From contig NZ_AUJP01000017.1 of NCBI RefSeq assembly GCF_000424285.1, forward strand, positions 62,001 to 126,000: a DNA stretch of 64,000 nucleotides. Direction: 5' to 3'. A model generated the notes under the pieces. It saw only the letters and a program-made list of their open reading frames with translations. It had not been told where the DNA came from and did no database searches. The DNA comes from Butyrivibrio sp. MB2005 (GTDB lineage: Bacteria; Bacillota; Clostridia; Lachnospirales; Lachnospiraceae). Below, in pieces: positions 25,094 through 33,497 of this stretch. The position numbers were made by a program, and so were the translations under genes. The first letter of the stretch is position 1, and each line of letters starts with the position of its first letter.

Positions 25094-26336
25094 TGGATTC
25101 CTCCTTTCCTTTATTAGCAAATAGGCCGGCATCTTCGAGCTTTGTCATGTTTCCATTGATGAGATATAAATCTCCACCCTGCTCTTCTGGAATTCGGTCT
25201 AAATCCTCTAGTTCTCTTATGTCATTTGCGCTCATCCAGCCATTCTGCCTTGCAACAGCATAGCCATTCATTCTTGACTGATAGTCGCCTCGAAGAAGCC
25301 CATCAACATTGAACTTAAAGAAGTATTTCTTCTTCTCTTCCTCAGTGAAAAGCCTTCTATACATGGCTTGCTCAATTCTTGTGAGCCATGGCCGAAGTGT
25401 GTACTGAACATACTCAAGTGATTGCTGCTCTATATTAGAAAAGCTCGACTTATCAAGATCAGCTACCATGTGAGGCGGCACCCTGAATATCCTGCAAATC
25501 TCTGTAACCTGAAACTTCCTTGTATCCAGGAACTGCGCTTCTGAAGGATTTATGGATATCGGTGTATATTTCATGCCTTCCTCAAGTACAGCTACCTTAT
25601 TGGAATTAGAGCTTCCACCAAAAGTCTGTGTCCAGCTCTCCCTTACCTTTGAAGGGTCCTTAAGTGTTCCCGGGTGTTCAAGTACGCCGCTTGGAGCTGC
25701 TCCATTAGCGTAGAATTTTGAGCCGTACTCCTCAGCTGCTATTCCAAGGCCTATCGCGTTCTTGGCCATTGCTATTGGACTATATCCTTGGAGGCCATCG
25801 AAGGACAAAGATGGTACGTGTAAAACGTCCTCCGGCCTGAGTATCACCGTGGACGTATTTTTCTTTATCGGGTCATCACTTGTGAGCTGGTACTCATAAT
25901 AAAGTCTTCCATTTTCATCCCTATCCACTTTCATCCTGTCCGGCATAAGAGGGTAAATGGCCATAACCTCACCTTTACCATTCCTTATAATCTGGGCATA
26001 AAAATTCCCCCACAACAGCATGTGTGTGAGGGCTGCTTCAAAAAATGAATAGGCAGTCATTTCAGGATTTGGCTCATCATGAAGCAAATGATATAAAGGG
26101 TGATCCAGTGCTTTTTCCTTGCCACCATCACTGTTATATCTGTAAAGGTGAAGTGGAAGGCTCGCCACCGATTCAGAGATAACCCTTACGCAGGCATAAA
26201 CAGCTGATGTCTGCATTGCGGTTCTTTCATTAACCCTCTTTCCAGCAGCTGACGAGCCCATGAAAAAGCCATAGGCGCTCCCCGCTGTTCTATTAGTTGG
26301 TGCTCTTGATTTAAAGACCATTGATATAAAGCTCAA
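25011..26336 (-). CDS. portal protein (HK97 family)
   Basis: 441 aa forming the ring through which DNA enters the head. VYACVRVISESVASLPLHLY, PNPEMTAYSFFEAAL, GNFYAQIIRNGKGEV and FRVPPHMVADLDKSSFSNIEQQ are family hallmarks. A TTG start at 26336 is proposed: GGAGGT lies 6 nt before it, while the in-frame ATG at 26420 overlaps the SGNH gene and lacks a ribosome site. Confidence 0.94.
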   Translation of the reverse strand: MSFISMVFKSRAPTNRTAGSAYGFFMGSSAAGKRVNERTAMQTSAVYACVRVISESVASLPLHLYRYNSDGGKEKALDHPLYHLLHDEPNPEMTAYSFFEAALTHMLLWGNFYAQIIRNGKGEVMAIYPLMPDRMKVDRDENGRLYYEYQLTSDDPIKKNTSTVILRPEDVLHVPSLSFDGLQGYSPIAMAKNAIGLGIAAEEYGSKFYANGAAPSGVLEHPGTLKDPSKVRESWTQTFGGSSNSNKVAVLEEGMKYTPISINPSEAQFLDTRKFQVTEICRIFRVPPHMVADLDKSSFSNIEQQSLEYVQYTLRPWLTRIEQAMYRRLFTEEEKKKYFFKFNVDGLLRGDYQSRMNGYAVARQNGWMSANDIRELEDLDRIPEEQGGDLYLINGNMTKLEDAGLFANKGKEESNEEQEVLELGESKDDGPGRKRKHREGS

Positions 26337-26416
26337 TATGTTACCTCCATTTGGTTTAAAGCTTCCCGTATAAGCAGGAATCCGATAATTGATATTATTA
26401 TCATTTGTCACCCCAA

Positions 26417-27772
26417 TCACAGACTACGTAAAAAGTTCTCTATATATGTACTTTCATATCTATGAGCATCCGCGTTAGGATGTGCATTATCTGCAGAGAC
26501 TCTCCAGGCAATTAATCTAGCATTTTTAACTTCAGAACTGATATCAGGATTAGTTGAACGTATCATCGCCGGGGTTCTTTCATCTCCATTTAAATCAATG
26601 TATGGAATCCCCCACTTTTTTGCACAAGAGATGGTGGCTATTCGATAATCATCTGTTTCACAGCCATTTGATACAAGAATTCCGATCTTTGCATTTGGAT
26701 AATTCTTAATCAAATAAGCAAGAATGACATTCCATGCGCCATAAAACGAGTACACAGTGGTATCACTTATTGCTCCAAGCGGAATTTTTCCTGTTGTATC
26801 TTCTCCATCTGAACCTGTTGAATCCGGTCTATGGTGTGAATCATTTATTCCAAGATACAAAGTAATATAGTCCACATCTGAATCAATAGTCTTATATTCT
26901 TTAGAGAAAGTATTTGTGAATGAACTCTCTTCCGGATCCGCCAATGTTTTTCCGCCTTTTGCAAGCATCTGCAAAGACATATCGTTTCTTCCAGCAATCA
27001 GATAAGGGTATGACACCTTTTGTCCGGCATACTTTCCATTCTCAATAATTTCACTACTTGCTCCTATTGAAAAGCTATCACCGCAAACAGCCCACTTTTT
27101 GCCTTTTAATACATTGGGAGTAGTATCGATGCCTTTTTTCGTTTCTTCTGATAATACTAGGTCGTCGATACTTACTCTTTTTTCACCAAAATTCTCTACT
27201 GAAGCCACCATAAACTTAGTCCAATCAACAATTTTATTAAATACAAGACAAAAATCATTTGCGTTAGCTAGCGTAATTATTGCGTACCCATCTTCATCTA
27301 ATTTGATACTTCCTCCATCGCCTGCCGCATACATACCATTGCGGTATTGAATGACTCTGAAATACGAAGGTATTTCTCTTAAACTCAACTTCAACTTTGT
27401 GCCAGCTGGCATACCTGATATCAGATTTGATGTGGAATAACCGCTTGTTACCGCGCCATCTGCATACGCAGTTCCTTGTGTGAATGTTGGTTTCCAGTTT
27501 GTTTTACACTCATTTGGAATAATAAAATTCTCTGTGCCCCCTGTAACTGAAATTGCATTTAAAATGCTCATATCAGGTAGTTCTTCAGCTTTTGCGTACC
27601 CTTCTAATTCCTTCTTTTTAACATAACCAGAAAGATCTATATCTCCTCCACCACCAGGTAATGCAGTGATAGCTTCAATCATATCTGTAACAGTAGTAAT
27701 TTCGATAATATCTTCCAAATCACCGCTTTTAGCTATATAGTATTCTTTTAAAGCATCAACTTTAGTTTTCAT
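26417..27772 (-). CDS. SGNH/GDSL hydrolase-type phage protein
   Basis: 451 aa. Residues 1-80 are a phage baseplate/fibre-like N-terminus with Gly-rich and GYVKKKELEGYAK-type triple-helix segments. About 85-210 is a beta domain. About 225-451 is an SGNH esterase: block I GDSFSIG, block III LYLGINDSHHR, block V DNAHPNADAHR, so Ser, Asn and Asp/His are all present. It may deacetylate surface polysaccharide. Start 27772 has AAAGGAGGAAAT upstream. It is oddly placed between terminase and portal. Confidence 0.82.
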   Translation of the reverse strand: MKTKVDALKEYYIAKSGDLEDIIEITTVTDMIEAITALPGGGGDIDLSGYVKKKELEGYAKAEELPDMSILNAISVTGGTENFIIPNECKTNWKPTFTQGTAYADGAVTSGYSTSNLISGMPAGTKLKLSLREIPSYFRVIQYRNGMYAAGDGGSIKLDEDGYAIITLANANDFCLVFNKIVDWTKFMVASVENFGEKRVSIDDLVLSEETKKGIDTTPNVLKGKKWAVCGDSFSIGASSEIIENGKYAGQKVSYPYLIAGRNDMSLQMLAKGGKTLADPEESSFTNTFSKEYKTIDSDVDYITLYLGINDSHHRPDSTGSDGEDTTGKIPLGAISDTTVYSFYGAWNVILAYLIKNYPNAKIGILVSNGCETDDYRIATISCAKKWGIPYIDLNGDERTPAMIRSTNPDISSEVKNARLIAWRVSADNAHPNADAHRYESTYIENFLRSL

Positions 27773-27794
27773 ATTTCCTCCTTTCACTGCACGA

Positions 27795-27821
27795 AAAAAG
27801 CACCGCCGAAGCGATGCCTTT
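27795..27821 (-). terminator. UUCG-loop terminator, copy 1
   Basis: The minus strand GGCATCGCTTCGGCGGTGC followed by T residues: a stem capped by a UUCG tetraloop. The same 27 bp occur at 29907-29933, so the surface-protein gene between is bracketed by identical terminators. Confidence 0.85.
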
Positions 27822-27831
27822 TATTGTCTTG

Positions 27832-29709
27832 TTAGTTTGACATAGTAGAAAGAAGTGTTCCATCAATCAAAGACTGTATATATTTTTCCCCGTTATAATC
27901 AAACGTAGCTAAGTAATTTGCATTTTCTGTAAATCTTATTGGCGTTGTATCTTCTATTACGCCAGATAATGAAGGTCGTTTCAATGTATATGTTACTGTC
28001 TTACCCGCGGGTATTTCATTATCTATACTTAACATATCACCGTTAATATATAGCAAGTCTCCCTTTGAAGTCTTTGAATAGTTCACTCCAAATCCATATT
28101 GATTAAATCCCCCTATAGATTTATTCGATGTATTTTCTATCATTACTCGAAGCTTTGATAAATTATTACCATGGTCCAAAAATGTTATCTTAAGAGGATT
28201 TATCCTTACAATTCCCTGTGCATATGCTGTGCCCTGAAGCGCATAAATCGTCGTCATACCTGGACCTACAGGTGTAATTTCACCTGTTTTAGAATCAACT
28301 TTCGCTACATTCATATCCTGGGATGCCCAAATAATATCCTCAGTTGAAGTAGTCGAAACATTGAACTTTCCTGTTTCGTTCATATACAGCGCCATATCTA
28401 CTTTATCAAACGAAATAGTTTTTGTTGTTTCTTCTGCTTCAGTTTTTCCATATGGTATATTGAATGTAGCAACAGCTTGTCCCTGTCCATTAAATGAATA
28501 TCGAGGCATTTTTATACTAAGTTCATTACCTTTGTGCTTTAGAACAACCGCTCTACTTGCTGAATATTTGGTTCCAACAGCTATCATTTTGGGATACGAA
28601 AAATGTGAGCAATAATAATTCTCAGCAGGATAGCCTTGCGAATCATAACAATTTCTGTCCGTAATATTAATAAATAGTCCTTCACTTACACCTAGATTTT
28701 CATAGGTATAAGAAATAGCAACTATTTCCTCTCCCTTAGCATTACTTGCTCCACTACATGAAGAATGAATTTTCACGTCTGTTATCGTTAATCTCCATTT
28801 ATTTGGTGATTCCCAGGTTTGATTTTTTCCAAATACATTATTCTTAGGAACAACTGTTAAAGTCTTAGAGATACTGCTAACCACACCATCTTTAGCAGTA
28901 ATATATGCTCTTCCAGCTTCAATTCCAGTTATGGTCACTGTATCGCCATGTCCATCGATCTTTACACAATCATTATTTGCATTCCAAACAATTTCTCCTG
29001 AAGCATCCGCGGGTTCTATTTCTGCTTTTGCAATTATACTTTCGCCCTCTTCGATATTGTCTTTTGGCAATACAATTTTAATTTTCTTAATTTGGGGAGA
29101 AGTTACATTCACAACACAACTTGCTGATTTTCCATTTTTAATTGTTGCAGTTATAATAGCTGAACCAATACTTTCTCCCTTCAATAGTCCATTCTTAGTA
29201 ATGGAAGCAACTCTCGTATTATTAGATGACCAAGTCACACTTTCATATGAAGGGTTTGTATCAGCATCAAGAAATTCAGTCTCACCTTTCCTTATGTTTA
29301 TTGATCTATATGGTAATGTGATAGAAGAATTCCCGTTTTCATCGCTTCTATAAGACTCGTCCCCCTTTTTTATCTTTATTATCTGAGCAAATTTATACTT
29401 TTTTGTTTTTCCCTTAGTCTTAACTTTCACATTAACGGATATTTTAGATTTCTTACCAGGATAGTCCTTTGCTTTTACTATTCCTTTTTTTGAAACAGTA
29501 ACATAGTTATTATCTGCCTTACATGACATTTTCACCTTAGCACCTTTAGGTACGTTCTTAAGCTTTATCTTATAGCTATCTCCGGGCTTTAATGTTACCG
29601 TTTTCTTTTCAAGTTTAACTTTGCTAGCAGCATTTGCATTTTGCGGAAAGGCTAAAAACAGCATTATAGCCGCAATCCACAACAACATTTTTGTTACAAT
29701 TTTCTTCAT
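27832..29709 (-). CDS. secreted Big_2/Ig-like surface protein (cargo gene)
   Basis: 625 aa with a Sec signal peptide (MKKIVTKMLLWIAAIMLFLA, then NANA-ASK). Next come a Lys-rich domain and three bacterial Ig-like modules (WSSNNTRVASITKNGLLKG near 165; WNANNDCVKIDG near 245; WASQDMNVAKVDSKTGEITP near 460), with a DUF4352-like beta domain around 300-370 (WRLTITDVKI). No sortase motif is seen. Such proteins bind carbohydrates or other cells. It has its own promoter and terminators on both sides, inside the head module, so it is a lysogenic-conversion gene. Confidence 0.82.
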   Translation of the reverse strand: MKKIVTKMLLWIAAIMLFLAFPQNANAASKVKLEKKTVTLKPGDSYKIKLKNVPKGAKVKMSCKADNNYVTVSKKGIVKAKDYPGKKSKISVNVKVKTKGKTKKYKFAQIIKIKKGDESYRSDENGNSSITLPYRSINIRKGETEFLDADTNPSYESVTWSSNNTRVASITKNGLLKGESIGSAIITATIKNGKSASCVVNVTSPQIKKIKIVLPKDNIEEGESIIAKAEIEPADASGEIVWNANNDCVKIDGHGDTVTITGIEAGRAYITAKDGVVSSISKTLTVVPKNNVFGKNQTWESPNKWRLTITDVKIHSSCSGASNAKGEEIVAISYTYENLGVSEGLFINITDRNCYDSQGYPAENYYCSHFSYPKMIAVGTKYSASRAVVLKHKGNELSIKMPRYSFNGQGQAVATFNIPYGKTEAEETTKTISFDKVDMALYMNETGKFNVSTTSTEDIIWASQDMNVAKVDSKTGEITPVGPGMTTIYALQGTAYAQGIVRINPLKITFLDHGNNLSKLRVMIENTSNKSIGGFNQYGFGVNYSKTSKGDLLYINGDMLSIDNEIPAGKTVTYTLKRPSLSGVIEDTTPIRFTENANYLATFDYNGEKYIQSLIDGTLLSTMSN

Positions 29710-29746
29710 AAAACTATCCTTTACCTCTCAATATGATTAAGCACTA

Positions 29747-29773
29747 TGTGTGTCACATTATAAGGCACACACA
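29747..29773 (-). promoter_or_regulatory. promoter with operator-like dyad upstream of the surface gene
   Basis: TGTGTG and CACACA arms flank TTATAAT on the minus strand, about 47 bp before the ATG. A dyad over the -10 suggests repressor control. No strong -35 is seen (TTAAAG at 16 bp is possible). The remainder of 29774-29906 is AT-rich and empty. Confidence 0.45.
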
Positions 29774-29906
29774 ACAAACTTTAATATTATAATTTATTAT
29801 TTGTCGTTTGAAAATAGTTAAATGACATATTAATTTATATCTATCAGACATTTTTCTATCATAATCGCCAAATGCATTTTTTGCTATTTTATTGTGGTTA
29901 ACATGC

Positions 29907-29933
29907 AAAAAGCACCGCCGAAGCGATGCCTTT
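29907..29933 (-). terminator. UUCG-loop terminator, copy 2
   Basis: Identical over 27 bp to 27795-27821. It lies after the gene at 29946 and before the surface-protein gene. Confidence 0.85.
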
Positions 29934-29945
29934 ACGTTTCTCTTC

Positions 29946-30323
29946 TTATTCTCTATCCAGCCTCATAAGAAGCGCTGGAATAATTTCCTTTTTGCTTTCA
30001 CCCTCAAGTCCTGCTTTCCAGTCGTCGATGTTTGAATTAATCTCGATAAGTCTTACCATGTGGCAACTATGCTTTTCAAATTCTGCAAGAGTTGTAAGAA
30101 GCCCTGAGTAGGTTGATGAAATGGTAAAATCTTTTATTCCAAACCTTCTGCAATTTTCCAAAATTTCTTCAATGTCTCTTTCCCAGATAACCTCTCCAAA
30201 ATTTATCAAACGATTTCCTGCAGTCTGGCTGTAAAAGTATGCTGCACCGAAAGTTGGGTTTACGTTAATATCCTGGTATTTAGTCCCATTCTTTGCTGCT
30301 TCATCAAGTATCTCAATCCTCAT
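29946..30323 (-). CDS. hypothetical phage protein
   Basis: 125 aa starting MRIEILDEAAKNGTKYQDIN, with AAGGAGGA upstream. An extension to 30401 runs through a repeated intergenic leader and is unlikely. The centre has IWERDIEEILENCRRFGIKDF and TISSTYSGLLTTLAEFE. It resembles small conserved proteins found beside terminase genes in clostridial phages, of unknown function. Confidence 0.65.
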   Translation of the reverse strand: MRIEILDEAAKNGTKYQDINVNPTFGAAYFYSQTAGNRLINFGEVIWERDIEEILENCRRFGIKDFTISSTYSGLLTTLAEFEKHSCHMVRLIEINSNIDDWKAGLEGESKKEIIPALLMRLDRE

Positions 30324-30357
30324 TTTATTTGTTCCTCCTTGTCTTTTGGTATGTACA

Positions 30358-30424
30358 TATTCGCTCTGAAGGCCAGATGTATCAACGTGTACATGTACCA
30401 ATGATGTAGGAGTTATATTGTGTA
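30358..30424 (-). repeat. intergenic leader repeat, copy 1
   Basis: About 65 bp resembling 32431-32498: both read TTCGCTCT, then ATGTATCAACGTGTACAT, ACCAA, GATGT and TTGTGTAG. It lies between the terminase stop and the small gene at 29946. It includes the palindrome GTACATGTAC. Confidence 0.6.
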
Positions 30425-30431
30425 GTATATA

Positions 30432-32036
30432 TCAGAATACTATTAGACCTCTGCTATCATAAACGCTCTCACCTGTATTAAGTCCATTCCTAATTGCTCT
30501 ATCCAGAGCCATGATTGTTGCCACTGCACCATCAATCTTTTCTGTAGACTTCTCTTTATCAGCCTTTATGTTTCCTGCAGGGTCCTGGCGAATAAAAATG
30601 TTATCCATGTTCCATCTAAGAACTGGATGTCCACCATGAGCTATCCTCTGCTCAAGGGTTAACTTCATGAGCTCCTTTGTAGGTGGACTCATATCCTTAA
30701 ATCCCTGGCCAAAGGGAACTACTGTAAATCCCATATCGTCAAGGTCCTGAGTCATCTGAGTTGCTCCCCACCTATCGAAACCTATTTCACGAATGTTATA
30801 TTTTTTTCCAAGTTCTTCTATAAATTTCTCTATAAAGCCATAGTGAATGACGTTACCTTCAGTGGTCTGTATAAAACCTTGCTTCTCCCATATGTCATAA
30901 TTTACATGATCTCTCTTAACCCTCAATTCCAATGTGTCTTCCGGAACCCAAAAGTATGGAAGGACATAGTATTTATCATTTTCATCTTTTGGAGGAAACA
31001 CCAAAACAAAAGAAGTCAGGTCGGTTGTAGATGAAAGGTCAAGACCACCATAACAAACTCTACCCTCAAGCTCATCTTCATTTACAGGAAATGCACATGC
31101 ATCCCATTTATCCATAGGCATCCAACGTACTGCCTGCTTAACCCACTGGTTTAAACGAAGCTGCCGGAAAGTATTCTCTTCAGCCGGGTTTTGCTTTGCT
31201 GATTCACAAGCTGCTACAACTTTTTCCATCTGAATTGTTTCACCCAGTGATGGATTAGCTCTTTTCCACACTTCCGGATCAGTCCAATCCTCATCTTCCT
31301 TGGCACCGTATATAACCGGATAGAAAGTCGGGTCTGTTTTCCTGCCCTCAATGATATCCATAGCTTTCTGATGAAGCTCATAACAAATGCTGTTTGTATC
31401 ATTACCTGCTGTCGTGATTAGGAAATACAAAGGTTGTTCCCTAGCATCACCAGAGCCTTTGGTAAGCACATCGTATAAATTCCTGTTAGGCTGTGCATGC
31501 ACCTCATCAAGAACAAGGCCACTTACATTAAGACCATGTTTAGTTCCTACTTCAGCTGATAGCACCTGATAAAAACCATTGTTATATAGGTTATCAATTC
31601 TCTTTGTGGCACCCTTTATTTTGCTGCGCTTTTCCAGGGCCGGTGTAAGTTCACACATAACCCTACCAACATCAAATACAATACTGGCCTGTTGTCTATC
31701 TGCAGCAGCACCGTATACTTCAGGAGAAGCCTCTCCATCTCCAAACAGCAGGTATAATGCAATGGCAGCTGCTAGTTCTGACTTGCCATTCTTCTTTGGT
31801 ATTTCTACATATGCTGTAGTGAACTGCCTCTTTCCATTTGGCTTTAGAATTCCAAATATGTTTCTTATGATCTCTTCCTGCCATGGAAGAAGCATAAAAG
31901 GCTTTCCAGCCCACTTACCCTTTGTGTGGCATAGGCATTGTATGAAATTTACTACATAATCGGCCTGCTCCTTGTCATAATATGACCCTTTGGCCATAAA
32001 CTTCGTAGGCTCAAACTTTAGTTTCTTCTTAGCCAT
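30432..32036 (-). CDS. terL: terminase large subunit
   Basis: 534 aa, the DNA-packaging motor. It has an ATPase with Walker A VEIPKKNGKSELAA (about 80-93) and Walker B LVLDEVHA (about 175), then an RNase H-like nuclease with GGLDLSSTTDLTSFV (about 328) and late acidic residues (IGFDRWGA; EKIDGAVATIMALDRA). It cuts concatemers and fills heads. Start at 32036 has AAGGA 6 nt upstream. Confidence 0.95.
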   Translation of the reverse strand: MAKKKLKFEPTKFMAKGSYYDKEQADYVVNFIQCLCHTKGKWAGKPFMLLPWQEEIIRNIFGILKPNGKRQFTTAYVEIPKKNGKSELAAAIALYLLFGDGEASPEVYGAAADRQQASIVFDVGRVMCELTPALEKRSKIKGATKRIDNLYNNGFYQVLSAEVGTKHGLNVSGLVLDEVHAQPNRNLYDVLTKGSGDAREQPLYFLITTAGNDTNSICYELHQKAMDIIEGRKTDPTFYPVIYGAKEDEDWTDPEVWKRANPSLGETIQMEKVVAACESAKQNPAEENTFRQLRLNQWVKQAVRWMPMDKWDACAFPVNEDELEGRVCYGGLDLSSTTDLTSFVLVFPPKDENDKYYVLPYFWVPEDTLELRVKRDHVNYDIWEKQGFIQTTEGNVIHYGFIEKFIEELGKKYNIREIGFDRWGATQMTQDLDDMGFTVVPFGQGFKDMSPPTKELMKLTLEQRIAHGGHPVLRWNMDNIFIRQDPAGNIKADKEKSTEKIDGAVATIMALDRAIRNGLNTGESVYDSRGLIVF

Positions 32037-32084
32037 ATTATTTCCTTGCACAAAAATAGGACCTACCGGTCCCTATATACGACC

Positions 32085-32116
32085 AAAAGGCCTTCCGGCC
32101 TCTGGTGCTTTTTTTC
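32085..32116 (-). terminator. possible terminator after the DUF7678-type gene
   Basis: The minus strand GAGGCCGGAAGGCCTTTT forms a short GGAA-loop hairpin with four T residues. The same region on the plus strand ends GGTGCTTTTTTT. Confidence 0.45.
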
Positions 32117-32117
32117 T

Positions 32118-32396
32118 TTAGTTGTATTCCTGAAGGATGATGCTGTAGGCTATCATCGTTGCTTCGTCGTTTTCATCCGGCTCTATGTCCCAACCTCTGT
32201 CGTAGGAAAGTGTTGTCTTCCCGTCGATCTTTATTGAAAGTTTTGAAATACGGCCTCCGTTGATTCCGTATTCTGAACCTTCGTCGTAAACCTTTGCCCA
32301 CCAGTGTGCGATCTTGTTCTTGTTCTTTCCTTTAGGGAATCCGATGGTTCCTTCTTTGAAAAGCCTTCTGTATTCTTCCTGTTCTCTCTTTGTCAT
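32118..32396 (-). CDS. small phage protein, DUF7678-like
   Basis: 92 aa starting MTKREQEEYRRLF, with AAGGAGGT upstream. AKVYDEGSEYGINGGRISKL is the recognisable core of this phage family. Function unknown. It lies between terminase large and the DUF4314-like gene. Confidence 0.7.
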   Translation of the reverse strand: MTKREQEEYRRLFKEGTIGFPKGKNKNKIAHWWAKVYDEGSEYGINGGRISKLSIKIDGKTTLSYDRGWDIEPDENDEATMIAYSIILQEYN

Positions 32397-32430
32397 GTTT
32401 CTGACCTCCTTTAGTTTTGTTGATTTTATA

Positions 32431-32498
32431 TTCGCTCTAGTGGGAATATGTATCAACGTGTACATACACCAAAGATGTGCAGAATGTGTTGTGTAGAT
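32431..32498 (-). repeat. intergenic leader repeat, copy 2
   Basis: The second copy of the leader at 30358-30424, upstream of the DUF7678-like gene. A third, weaker version lies at about 33410-33465 before the gene at 32722 (shared GGAA...CAAC...ATGTGCAGA). Confidence 0.6.
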
Positions 32499-32503
32499 TA
32501 CAC

Positions 32504-32725
32504 TTATATCTTTCTGCAGGAATCCTCGCCATAAACAATCCCGAGGCTGCTGCCATTATCCCATTTCACATGAATGGTTCCGGTATCATCAACAACCTGT
32601 ACCGTACCTAAAGTCCCTTCCGGGATCTTTGTATAAGGATCATCCATGTGGACCAGCTCAACTCTGGTTCCTTCCGGATATTTTGCTTTTATTCTTTTTA
32701 CTGTTTTCTCACTTGGGAAGTTCAT
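32504..32725 (-). CDS. DUF4314-like small protein
   Basis: 73 aa: GTRVELVHMDDPYTKIPEGT, VDDTGTIHVKWDNGSSLG, the DUF4314 pattern (a small beta-barrel common in phages and mobile elements). Function unknown. It overlaps the upstream gene by 4 bp. Confidence 0.8.
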   Translation of the reverse strand: MNFPSEKTVKRIKAKYPEGTRVELVHMDDPYTKIPEGTLGTVQVVDDTGTIHVKWDNGSSLGIVYGEDSCRKI

Positions 32726-33387
32726 GCCTCCTCACCTCCCTTTGGCTGTCTAAATGCTGAGTTGCCATCAAGATTCTCGAGGAGAATCTTCCTGTCTTTC
32801 TTGTATTCATCTCCGATGAATCCGAGCCTTAAAAGGAAGCATCTGAATGCATATTTCTCATTTGGTACTTCTGCCTCTTTTGCGCTAATTCTTGTCTGGT
32901 TCACGCTCATCTGGCAAAGGGCTGCAATGAAGTTTGTATAGGCCAAGGCTTTTTCCGGATCCAAATTCTCAAACCAAGGAAATCTTACTGTGTCCTGCGT
33001 CACCTCAACTTCAAGGTTCCCCGCTCCAAGTGCCTTCTTTATGAGCTTTCCCTTTGCTTCAAGAAGCCTTTTTATGTTTTCTACATTTACCTTATCCGCA
33101 GGAACCTCAACTATAAGTCCGTCGGTTTCTTTAGTTTCTTCCTGCATCATGCCTTCGGGAGTAATCCCTGTTGCCTTAATACAAGCCTTGATAACCTTGC
33201 TGCTTTTGTCTGCATGATCTGGATCCTGGCATTCTTCCCATTTAAGTGTTCCGTCTCTCTCCACTCTGTAGTCTCCGATCTGGTAAGCGCAGGAAGGAAC
33301 TCCCAGGTACTTTGCTTTTTCCCCGGTTACTTCCTCGATTGTCTTAACCATAAGTTTCTTTGTTTCCTTGCTAAATGTAAGTTCCAT
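32722..33387 (-). CDS. phage virulence-related-type protein
   Basis: 221 aa starting MELTFSKETKKLMVKTIEEV, with AGGAGGAAAG upstream. The later AALCQMSVNQTRISAKEAEVPNEKYAFRCFLLRLGFIGDEYK segment is conserved in clostridial phage proteins often labelled virulence-related; that name has no biochemical basis I can support. It is translationally coupled to the DUF4314-like gene. Confidence 0.65.
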   Translation of the reverse strand: MELTFSKETKKLMVKTIEEVTGEKAKYLGVPSCAYQIGDYRVERDGTLKWEECQDPDHADKSSKVIKACIKATGITPEGMMQEETKETDGLIVEVPADKVNVENIKRLLEAKGKLIKKALGAGNLEVEVTQDTVRFPWFENLDPEKALAYTNFIAALCQMSVNQTRISAKEAEVPNEKYAFRCFLLRLGFIGDEYKKDRKILLENLDGNSAFRQPKGGEEA

Positions 33388-33497
33388 GCTACTTTCCTCC
33401 TTTTGTTTTGGTACTACATATATCACTCTGTAGGAAAGTAATAGCAACTTAAATGTGCAGATAAACCGTACAAATTTAGGTTCGTATTATTGGTATA

